From positions 1-17,125 of the forward strand of contig DNPP01000026.1 of assembly GCA_003501365.1 (NCBI GenBank): a stretch of DNA of 17,125 nt. Reading direction: 5' to 3'. The notes under the pieces were generated by a model that saw only the letters and a program-made list of their open reading frames with translations, was not told where the DNA came from and ran no database searches. Position numbers and translations under genes: made by a program. Below are positions 7,454-12,713 of this stretch, piece by piece. The stretch's first letter is position 1; every line of letters starts with the position of its first letter. The stretch comes from Bacillota bacterium. Lineage in GTDB: Bacteria; Bacillota; UBA4882; UBA8346.

Positions 7454-7882
7454 TTACCACAGCGAACCCAATGTAAGCAATAGGTTTGCGTATTCTCTGG
7501 TTTCACCAGTCTGTATTACTAGTGCCGTCTGGTCAGTTGCCACAATTTCGTAGAATTTAAAACGTTCAAGAACTTCCAAATGAATCTTATTCCCACTTTC
7601 ATTGAAACATCTTTTGTATTCATCCCATATCTCCGGTTGTCCCTGACCCTCTGGAACATCCATTACCATTGCAGCTTCGACAGGTACAATCGTAAGAATA
7701 GCGTTTAATACTTGATTAGTTCCAACAACCCCTGGCGATAGATTCAGATGTACAACAGAAGCGTTTTTACCCAAAGTTGTAGAAACCGGATAATCTCCAT
7801 CAGCTAACAATACTTTTGCGCCATGCCCCGCTTTGCCGAGTGCAAATAATATTTCAGGGTGTATAAGCTCAGTTCTTATCAT
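7454..7882 (-). CDS. RbsD/FucU-family sugar mutarotase
   Basis: 142 residues of the RbsD/FucU family, cytoplasmic enzymes that exchange the anomers of free sugars. It looks more like FucU: the N-terminal GKAGHGAKVLLADGDYP carries the conserved His20 and Asp28, and the C-terminus reads TGETREYANLLLTLGSLW. It is the first gene of the leftward operon, with AGAGGG 6 bases before the ATG and a leader of about 140 bases. A mutarotase next to a fucose-isomerase-like enzyme implies that a reducing sugar reaches the cytoplasm unphosphorylated, which agrees with ABC import. Confidence 0.93.
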   Translation of the reverse strand: MIRTELIHPEILFALGKAGHGAKVLLADGDYPVSTTLGKNASVVHLNLSPGVVGTNQVLNAILTIVPVEAAMVMDVPEGQGQPEIWDEYKRCFNESGNKIHLEVLERFKFYEIVATDQTALVIQTGETREYANLLLTLGSLW

Positions 7883-7900
7883 TTTTTAACCCTCTTCTTT

Positions 7901-7920
7901 TTTCATCTGGTTTCATCTGG
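7901..7920. repeat. 10-bp perfect tandem duplication in the operon leader
   Basis: TTTCATCTGG is present twice in direct succession (7901-7910, 7911-7920), about 20 bases upstream of the mutarotase start. It is probably a small replication slippage event. It lies in the untranslated leader and changes no gene. Confidence 0.8.
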
Positions 7921-7930
7921 TTTTAATAAA

Positions 7931-7950
7931 TAATTATAACGTTGTAAATA
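7931..7950. promoter_or_regulatory. LacI-family operator O1 (operon leader)
   Basis: Palindrome-like site TAATTATAAC/GTTGTAAATA centred on the CG at 7940/7941. Each half matches 9 of 10 positions of the perfect site O3. It lies about 80 bp inside the leftward transcript and could act as a roadblock or a loop partner. Confidence 0.75.
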
Positions 7951-8015
7951 CTGCGACTCGGTATTTATTATGTATTGATAATAAATGATGTCGGCCATTG
8001 CCGATTTGATATATT

Positions 8016-8035
8016 TTATTACAACGTTATTATAT
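8016..8035. promoter_or_regulatory. LacI-family operator O2 (over operon -10 and start)
   Basis: TTATTACAAC/GTTATTATAT is centred at 8025/8026. The left half matches O3 at 9 of 10 positions, the right at 6 of 10. It overlaps the -10 box and the predicted +1 of the leftward promoter, the classic place for a repressor. Confidence 0.75.
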
Positions 8036-8057
8036 TGTGATTATTAGCCAATGTCAA
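8029..8057 (-). promoter_or_regulatory. Promoter of the leftward sugar operon
   Basis: On the minus strand TTGACA (8057-8052) and TATAAT (8034-8029) are separated by 17 bases, a perfect sigma-A consensus. Transcription would start near 8022, about 140 bases before the mutarotase start codon. Such a strong promoter would need repression, which fits operators O1 and O2. A small hairpin TCGGC-CATT-GCCGA (7991-8004) lies in the leader. Confidence 0.85.
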
Positions 8058-8185
8058 CTATTTTTTCGGTATATCAATATATAAATATTTGTACCTTTTT
8101 TAACGCTAAACGCACTTATAATATTTCGCATTTAGCAAGGCTTCATCAATATTTGCTTTCCACAATGGCGTTCTCCAAAATAGTA

Positions 8186-8214
8186 TTGACAAAATGTACA
8201 GATAATGATTAAAT
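8186..8214 (+). promoter_or_regulatory. Promoter of the FGGY kinase gene
   Basis: TTGACA at 8186-8191, 17 bases, then TTAAAT at 8209-8214. The -10 is weaker than in the divergent promoter. The perfect operator O3 overlaps the end of the -10 and the start region near 8221, so bound repressor would block it. The leader holds TTTCGCGAAA (8272-8281) and a short ACAC-GAAA-GTGT hairpin (8281-8292). Confidence 0.75.
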
Positions 8215-8235
8215 AATTACAACGTTGTAATTATT
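8212..8235. promoter_or_regulatory. LacI-family operator O3 (perfect palindrome)
   Basis: A perfect 24-bp palindrome with the core ATTACAACGTTGTAAT, centred on the CG at 8223/8224. A central CpG is typical for LacI-family repressors, where hinge-helix leucines wedge in. It overlaps the -10 and start of the kinase promoter and is the best copy in the window, so it serves as the reference for the other four sites. Confidence 0.9.
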
Positions 8236-8319
8236 GCATTGTTGATACATTTGCGGCGTCTTGAAAAATAATTTCGCGAAACACGAAAGTGTATTTAAAA
8301 CAATTGAGGGGTGATTTAA

Positions 8320-9822
8320 GTGGCGATTGTTTCTATTGATCTTGGAACCACCAACATAAAGGTCGCAGTTTATAACAGCAACCTAAAGCTGCTTTCTATG
8401 GATTCGGAAAATGTAAAATACTTAAGGGATGAGGATATGGTTGAATTTGACGCGGAACAATATTTTGATACTTTACTATCAACTATACAGCGATGCTGCT
8501 TAAGTAGTTCAATAAGTATGCCTTATGATATTACGCAAATTGTTCTTACCGGTCAGGCAGAGTCATTAGTGGTTGTCGATAAAAATGGTAAGTCACTCCG
8601 AAACGGGATCTCATGGCTTGATATGCGTTCTAAGGAAGAGTGTGAGGAGCTTAAAAATGCATTCAATGGCCAAATGTGCTATAGGACAACTGGTCAACCT
8701 GCAATCATTCCTACCTGGCCGATTACAAAAATTCTTTGGTTACGCAGACATGAACCAGAGATCTATTCACAGGTTAATAAATATTTGTTATTAAAAGATT
8801 TTATTCAATTCAGGCTGACAGGAAAAATATATGGTGAATATTCAATCTATAATTTTTCACATTACTTTGATATAACCCGAAAAAAGTACTGGGACGACAT
8901 ACTCTCCTATTGCGGTGTTAAAGAAGAACAATTGCCTCCTCTGATTGAGCCATGCACCAATATAGGTCGGATTACTAAAGCCGTAGCTGAGAAGCTCAAT
9001 TGTAATCTTGAGACCACCGTTAATGTTGGGACTCTTGATCATTTTGCAGGTATGATCGGCACAGGAAATATAAAGGAAGGCATTATAAGTGAATCCACCG
9101 GTACGGTCCTATCGATTGCGACAATGATAAAGTCACCGGTTTTTGATATAGAATCCGTTCCATGTCATTACGGACCTTTTAAAGACACTTATGTATTACT
9201 ACCTGTCTGTGAAAGTGGAGGAGTTAGTCTAGAATGGTTTAAAAAGAATTTCATTGCAGATCAAAGTTATGGAGAGATTGATAAAGCATTTCAGAAAAAG
9301 CCAATTCCGAATGAAATTATTTTCCTACCATATATTACCGGTGTAAATGCGCCGGATTATAATGAGAATGCAAGTGGGGTGTTCTACGGAATCAAGGTTA
9401 AGCACGATAAACTGGATTTTGCTCTTGCTGTTATGGAGGGGGTTTCTCACTTACTAAAGGAGAATATTGATTGCATCGAAAAAAGCGGTATTCATACCAA
9501 AACTGTAATATCTACAGGTGGAGGTGCCCGTTCTGAGATCTGGTCGCAGTTAAAGGCAGATATTACTGGGTATACTGTTGCGATTCCAGAAAATGAAGAA
9601 GCTGCTTGCTTGGGGGCAGCAATGATAGGTGCTGTATCAGAAGGAATTTTTAGGGATTACACTGAAGCGGTTGAAAAGTGTGTTTCTATCAAGAAACTGT
9701 ACCATCCTAATGATGATGAAAAGTTCAGAAAAAGACATGAACTATTCAGAATGCTGTATAATCAAATATGCCCCGTCTATGAATATGAATATGACATAGA
9801 AAACAGTAAAGATAGAAATTAA
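8320..9822 (+). CDS. FGGY-family carbohydrate kinase
   Basis: 500 residues, a normal length for the FGGY family (xylulokinase, fuculokinase, erythrulose kinase and others), which phosphorylates sugars with ATP in the cytoplasm. The N-terminal phosphate-binding motif is IDLGTTNIKVAVYN (6-19); GISWLDMRS near 97 is typical of the family; the likely catalytic base is D240 in GTLDHFAGMIGTG; the C-terminal ATP-site motif is STGGGARSEIWSQLKADITG (398-417). The start is GTG at 8320, with GAGGGGTGA upstream. It is transcribed divergently from the operon under a shared set of operators, so it probably phosphorylates the ketose made by the isomerase or epimerase. The specific sugar cannot be assigned. 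No clear terminator follows. Confidence 0.93.
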   Translation: MAIVSIDLGTTNIKVAVYNSNLKLLSMDSENVKYLRDEDMVEFDAEQYFDTLLSTIQRCCLSSSISMPYDITQIVLTGQAESLVVVDKNGKSLRNGISWLDMRSKEECEELKNAFNGQMCYRTTGQPAIIPTWPITKILWLRRHEPEIYSQVNKYLLLKDFIQFRLTGKIYGEYSIYNFSHYFDITRKKYWDDILSYCGVKEEQLPPLIEPCTNIGRITKAVAEKLNCNLETTVNVGTLDHFAGMIGTGNIKEGIISESTGTVLSIATMIKSPVFDIESVPCHYGPFKDTYVLLPVCESGGVSLEWFKKNFIADQSYGEIDKAFQKKPIPNEIIFLPYITGVNAPDYNENASGVFYGIKVKHDKLDFALAVMEGVSHLLKENIDCIEKSGIHTKTVISTGGGARSEIWSQLKADITGYTVAIPENEEAACLGAAMIGAVSEGIFRDYTEAVEKCVSIKKLYHPNDDEKFRKRHELFRMLYNQICPVYEYEYDIENSKDRN

Positions 9823-10022
9823 ATGATGAAATCCAGGAAGGTTTAACTTTCGAGAACCCCTCTCTGATTTTGCATAACCCTCAGAATAGTAAGAAATAAA
9901 AAAACCAATTTGGGTTTATTAGTGATGGCCCGACCCCAACGAAGGTAACCCGTTTTCCAGCCAAAGATGTAGTCTCCAAAGCTAGACATTCCTGGATTGC
10001 TTCATGCTTCTGGTCTATCCCG

Positions 10023-10215
10023 TTTTTCACTAGGACATTTTTTCTTACGTTTTCAAAGTGACAGCTCGGCTTGTTTGTATAAGTGATAAACCCGCTTATG
10101 GTTAATATTTTTACCTTCCCGAGTCAATCGAATATGTAATCGTCGGTAGCCAAACCTTCTCCAACGGGCGGCAAGTTGCTAGACGTTCTTTAATTGCTTC
10201 GTTTTCCGGGGTAAT
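10023..10215 (-). pseudogene. Remnant of IS3-family transposase orfB (N-terminal part)
   Basis: Read on the minus strand in two frames, the segment gives ENEAIKERLA and then, after a frameshift, RFGYRRLHIRLTREGKNI followed by NHKRVYHLYKQAELSL, a stop, and KRKKKCPSEK. This is the helix-turn-helix_21 region at the start of the IS3-family DDE transposase. The catalytic core that should follow is absent. The adjoining 9900-10022 gives no transposase match I recognise. The element is dead: at least one frameshift, one stop and a large 3' deletion. Confidence 0.85.
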
Positions 10216-10236
10216 AATAGGTTTAACTTCATTGGC

Positions 10237-10385
10237 CCCCCTCCCATATTACCAAATTTTGATTTCCAACGGTACAAAATTGTTTACTGTTATATTTTTA
10301 TTTGCGAACTAAATCTTTGGCTTTAGCAGCTTGTTCATGCCGTTTCAGAATACCAATAATCTGTTCTTCTCTGTATATGAAAAAT
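10237..10385 (-). pseudogene. Remnant of IS3-family transposase orfA
   Basis: The minus strand encodes EEQIIGILKRHEQAAKAKDL followed by VRK and a stop, and then in another frame TILYRWKSKFGNMGGG. Together these are the HTH_8-type orfA protein of IS3-family elements (typical form: EEQII..LKE.EAG.K..DLCRK..IS..TFYRWK.K.GGM). The stop and frameshift fall in the middle, and the coiled-coil C-terminus has been lost. Lying just upstream of the orfB remnant in the same orientation, it shows one decayed insertion sequence between the kinase gene and the regulator. Confidence 0.85.
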
Positions 10386-10453
10386 GAATCTTGTCCAACG
10401 GCATTTTATACAAATTTGCATTGGCAATGGTTTACTTTTGAAATTCAGGTTCA

Positions 10454-10473
10454 TATTGACAACGTTTTTTATA
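10454..10473. promoter_or_regulatory. LacI-family operator O4 (regulator promoter)
   Basis: TATTGACAAC/GTTTTTTATA is centred at 10463/10464, matching O3 at 8 and 6 of 10 positions in the two halves. It overlaps the -35 box and spacer of the regulator promoter, which suggests autorepression. It is a weaker site than O1-O3. Confidence 0.5.
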
Positions 10474-10484
10474 TCATATATTAT
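10456..10484 (+). promoter_or_regulatory. Promoter of the LacI-family regulator gene
   Basis: TTGACA at 10456-10461, 17 bases, then TATTAT at 10479-10484, close to consensus. The start would be near 10491, giving a leader of about 105 bases before the ATG at 10598. The promoter lies just beyond the IS remnant, so the regulator kept its own promoter. Confidence 0.75.
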
Positions 10485-10490
10485 CATTTA

Positions 10491-10510
10491 GTGTAATAAC
10501 GTTTTCATTA
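10491..10510. promoter_or_regulatory. LacI-family operator O5 (regulator start region)
   Basis: GTGTAATAAC/GTTTTCATTA is centred at 10500/10501. The right half matches O3 at 8 of 10 positions; the left half is poorer. It sits at the predicted transcription start. The distance to O4 (37 bp) is not a whole number of helical turns, so the two may bind independently. Confidence 0.45.
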
Positions 10511-10597
10511 ATTTATATTTTCACAGTTATATTTATGATAAAAATAACTAATATTACAACTAATCGATGTTACTATTAGTCTCACTTGGGGATTATT

Positions 10598-11635
10598 ATG
10601 AAAAATAAAGAAGAAAAGAATGTTACCATAAAATCAATCGCCAAAGAATTGGGTATTTCGTTTTCTACCGTATCAAAGGCCTTAAACGATAACCCTCTAG
10701 TAAATAAGGATACCAAGCAGCGGGTACTGGAAAAAGCAGAAGAACTCAACTATTCTCCCAATATACTCGCCAGGGGTCTACGGAGTAAGGATACAAAGTC
10801 GATTGGAATTATTCTGAATGACCTTGAAAATCCCGCCCATGCGAACATCGTAAAAAAAATCGCTATTGACCTCACCCCATACGGATATACAACCCTTTTA
10901 TGTGACTCACAATTCGACCAATCCATAGAAAGAAATAATATCCTTACGGTTCTTTCGAAGATGCCGGACAGTGTAATCATTTCTCCGGTTAGCTTAAAAC
11001 CGGACAATTTATTTCTGCTTAGTAATATGTTAGATAAAACGATTCTACTCGATCATGTTTCGAATTCAATACAGACAAACTATGTACATGTAAATCATTT
11101 GCGGTCAGGGTACATTTCCGCGATGACCATGTTGAAAAACGGTCATACTCAAAACATTATACTCACTGCACCTATTGATTTCCCCGGCAGCGCCCAGTAT
11201 GTTGAAGGTGTTAAGGAAGCATATAAGGAATCCCAGGTAACGTTCAGCGATCAAATGATCACACAATGTATCCCTTCTTTAGAAAATGGATATAAAGCCA
11301 TGCTTGATAACTTTAATCAGCATGGTGCTAACTTTAAAGACAAATTTACAGGTGTTATTTCATTCTGTGATTCAATGGCTTATGGAGTGTACAAAGCTGC
11401 CTTAAGGCTAGGTCTTAAAATTCCTGACGATGTTAGCGTCATCGGCTATGATGATAATCCCTTATCATTTTTTTCATCACCTCCTCTAACTACCATCCAT
11501 CTTCCTAAAGAACGTATAGCTTCCCATTGTTCTGAAATACTCATATCTAAACTTGTGAACAATGAAACAAGTATGAAGTTTTTTTCTTTAGAGCCGTACC
11601 TTGTCGAGAGAGGATCGGTTCGAAAAATCGAATAA
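10598..11635 (+). CDS. LacI-family transcriptional regulator
   Basis: 345-residue repressor. The DNA-binding domain is VTIKSIAKELGISFSTVSKA (9-28), with hinge helix SPNILARGLRS (53-63) whose leucine normally inserts at a central CpG. The periplasmic-binding-protein-like effector domain follows: SIGIILNDLENP near 68, and near the end VISFCDSMAYGVYKAALRLG, DDVSVIGYDDNPLS and PPLTTIHLP. Length is normal. The frame is open to a TTG at 10586, but the ATG at 10598 is preferred because GGGGA lies 5 bases before it. Operators with an AACGTT core at the operon, the kinase and this gene make it the likely local repressor, with a pathway sugar or sugar phosphate as inducer. Confidence 0.93.
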   Translation: MKNKEEKNVTIKSIAKELGISFSTVSKALNDNPLVNKDTKQRVLEKAEELNYSPNILARGLRSKDTKSIGIILNDLENPAHANIVKKIAIDLTPYGYTTLLCDSQFDQSIERNNILTVLSKMPDSVIISPVSLKPDNLFLLSNMLDKTILLDHVSNSIQTNYVHVNHLRSGYISAMTMLKNGHTQNIILTAPIDFPGSAQYVEGVKEAYKESQVTFSDQMITQCIPSLENGYKAMLDNFNQHGANFKDKFTGVISFCDSMAYGVYKAALRLGLKIPDDVSVIGYDDNPLSFFSSPPLTTIHLPKERIASHCSEILISKLVNNETSMKFFSLEPYLVERGSVRKIE

Positions 11636-12029
11636 AATAAAAAAGTTATCAATTGGCATCTAACATTGCTTAGTAGATATTATCCTGACAATTTTCTCAA
11701 AAGTTTCCGATGAAAGATTTCCCGGACCTATTATTGGGTTTGAGGATTATTTAATTCTAAAATTTTCCTTTTTACTTCTCATAATCAAAAAAATTGAAAA
11801 TATTTCTACGAAGGAACCCCGGGTATTCTATCCTGCTTTCAAATAAAGCAATTCTTCTTGGAAAATAGTCTTCTCCAAGTAACGAAATAATCTGTTTTAA
11901 TTGATTATTCGTTTGAGGGAGAAAGATAGATGAGGGTTGACCTGAATTATTTCATTTCAACAATTGTCTGAGACAGAGCCAAATTTATAGCTTACTTTTT
12001 CTCTTAAACCCCGCTGAGCTTTCCGCCAT
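11636..12029. other. Gene-poor AT-rich spacer
   Basis: No supported gene, RNA or mobile element in this stretch. All frames are broken by stops, and no transposase pieces were recognised. One modest inverted repeat exists (CTTGGA ... TCCAAG near 11858-11880) without a T-run. It may be the decayed border of the sugar locus. Confidence 0.5.
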
Positions 12030-12032
12030 AAT

Positions 12033-12066
12033 AAAAAGGACCACCTGATGGTGATCTTTGTTTTTA
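12033..12066. terminator. Probable bidirectional terminator
   Basis: A stem AGGACCACC/GGTGATCTT (one C-A mismatch, one G-U pair) with loop TGAT is flanked by an A-run at 12033-12037 and a T-rich run TTTGTTTTT at 12057-12065. It can end rightward transcripts from the regulator and leftward transcripts escaping the tRNA terminator. Confidence 0.65.
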
Positions 12067-12082
12067 AATCTTTATTCCTTTT

Positions 12083-12122
12083 TTCACCCTTCTACGCGCG
12101 TATGCGCGCGACTTCACCCTTC
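12083..12122. repeat. Alternating CG hairpin flanked by a 10-bp direct repeat
   Basis: TTCACCCTTC occurs at 12083-12092 and 12113-12122. Between them lies an 18-base strictly alternating pyrimidine-purine tract (12093-12110), which contains the inverted repeat CGCGCG-TATG-CGCGCG (12095-12110). It is very GC-rich within AT-rich surroundings and sits between two terminators. Confidence 0.8.
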
Positions 12123-12128
12123 AAACTT

Positions 12129-12151
12129 AAAAAAATCACCCTAAGGTGATC
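12129..12151 (-). terminator. Terminator of the tRNA cluster
   Basis: On the minus strand GATCACC, loop TTAG, GGTGAT and then seven T residues form a classic intrinsic terminator. It lies 14 bases after the last tRNA gene. Its stem resembles the upstream one at 12033-12066. Confidence 0.85.
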
Positions 12152-12164
12152 TTGAATTGTTAAA

Positions 12165-12241
12165 TGGTGCGCCCGACAAGATTCGAACTTGTGACCCTTT
12201 GATTCGTAGTCAAATACTCTATCCAACTGAGCTACGGGCGC
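12165..12241 (-). tRNA. tRNA-Arg (anticodon ACG)
   Basis: 77 bases including an encoded CCA. The acceptor stem is GCGCCCG/CGGGCGC, the D-arm starts GCTCAGTTGGATAGAG, the anticodon stem TTTGA/TCAAA encloses CTACGAA (anticodon ACG, which decodes CGN codons after A34 to inosine), and the T-arm ACAAG-TTCGAAT-CTTGT is perfect. It is the last gene of the three-tRNA cluster. Confidence 0.97.
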
Positions 12242-12275
12242 ATTATATATCAAAAGCCTTTCGGCTATTGAATTC

Positions 12276-12367
12276 TGGCGGAGAGGGAGGGATTCGAACC
12301 CTCGCTAGGATTACTCCTACTAATGGTTTAGCAAACCATCCCCTTCAACCGGCTTGGGTACCTCTCC
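12276..12367 (-). tRNA. tRNA-Ser (anticodon GCU)
   Basis: 92 bases with encoded CCA. The acceptor stem is GGAGAGG/CCTCTCC, the anticodon stem ATGGT/ACCAT encloses TTGCTAA (anticodon GCT, decoding AGC/AGU), a long variable arm TAGTAGGAGTAATCCTA is typical of serine tRNAs, and the T-stem GAGGG/CCCTC is fully paired. It lies 34 bases before tRNA-Arg. Confidence 0.97.
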
Positions 12368-12472
12368 ATGGTTGAAATGTAAAGTTTGAAATTTAAAATC
12401 AAATACATTCCGGGTCTATTTCGCCCGTAACAATTCATTCTTCACTCTTTGAACTTCTAACTTGCTTTTATC

Positions 12473-12560
12473 TGGCGGAGGAGGAGGGATTCGAACCCAC
12501 GGTACCTTGCGGTACAACGGTTTTCAAGACCGCCTCCTTAAACCACTCGGACACTCCTCC
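12473..12560 (-). tRNA. tRNA-Ser (anticodon UGA)
   Basis: 88 bases with encoded CCA. The acceptor stem is GGAGGAG/CTCCTCC, the anticodon stem GCGGT/ACCGT encloses CTTGAAA (anticodon TGA, decoding UCA/UCG), and the variable arm is GTACCGCAAGGTAC. The T-stem is GTGGG/CCCTC, with a T-T mismatch at its second pair. It is the first gene of the cluster, about 80 bases after the promoter. Confidence 0.95.
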
Positions 12561-12568
12561 GAACAAGC

Positions 12569-12641
12569 ATTCTCTAGAATGAACATTCTTTAGAATAACA
12601 TTCGCTAGAATAACATTCTTCAGAACGAGTTCTCGGAATGC
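12569..12641. repeat. Tandem ~15-bp palindromic repeats in the tRNA leader
   Basis: Four and a half imperfect copies of ATTCTYTAGAATAAC lie end to end: 12569-12584, 12585-12599, 12600-12614, 12615-12629, and a partial copy at 12630-12641. Each has a TTCTNNAGAA-like core and, on the minus strand, can form AGAAT-GTT-ATTCT mini-hairpins. The array fills the whole leader between the tRNA promoter start and tRNA-Ser(UGA). Confidence 0.85.
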
Positions 12642-12648
12642 ATGAATT

Positions 12649-12677
12649 ATTTTAACATACCACTCCACGGGTGTCAA
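12649..12677 (-). promoter_or_regulatory. Promoter of the tRNA cluster
   Basis: On the minus strand TTGACA (12677-12672), 17 bases, then TAAAAT (12654-12649). The start would be near 12642, exactly where the repeat array begins. It lies between the stop of the nucleotidyltransferase gene and the first tRNA, so the tRNAs do not depend on read-through. Confidence 0.85.
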
Positions 12678-12693
12678 GTCTTGGAAGAATAAG

Positions 12694-12713
12694 GCAGACG
12701 TCACTGGGTCTGC
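12694..12713 (-). terminator. Possible weak terminator overlapping a stop codon
   Basis: GCAGAC (12694-12699) and GTCTGC (12708-12713) form a 6-bp stem that spans the stop codon of the nucleotidyltransferase gene. On the minus strand it is followed by CTTATTCTT, a poor T-run. Weak evidence. Confidence 0.35.

Noticed and set aside
9896..9920. Terminator for the kinase (AAACC-AATTTG-GGTTT)
   Set aside because: The T-run is on the minus strand and the stem is only 5 bp, so it cannot end the rightward kinase transcript.
10302..10496. Rightward 64-codon open frame
   Set aside because: It is antisense to the orfA remnant and runs into the regulator promoter; no ribosome site and no family features.
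12157..12375. Rightward 72-codon open frame with KIRTCDPLIRSQ and GGEGGIRTLARITPTNG
   Set aside because: It is antisense to tRNA-Arg and tRNA-Ser(GCU). These peptides are well-known false proteins made by translating tRNA genes backwards.
12569..12641. Possible CRISPR array
   Set aside because: The units are contiguous 15-mers without spacers, and no cas genes are present.
12561..12642. T-box or other amino-acid riboswitch before the serine tRNA
   Set aside because: No T-box sequence or specifier-loop architecture is seen, and the downstream gene is a tRNA rather than a synthetase or transporter.
12468..12704. Leftward 78-codon open frame ending SEWFKEAVLKTVVPQGTVG
   Set aside because: It runs through tRNA-Ser(UGA) and its leader repeats; the peptide is the usual false translation of a serine tRNA.
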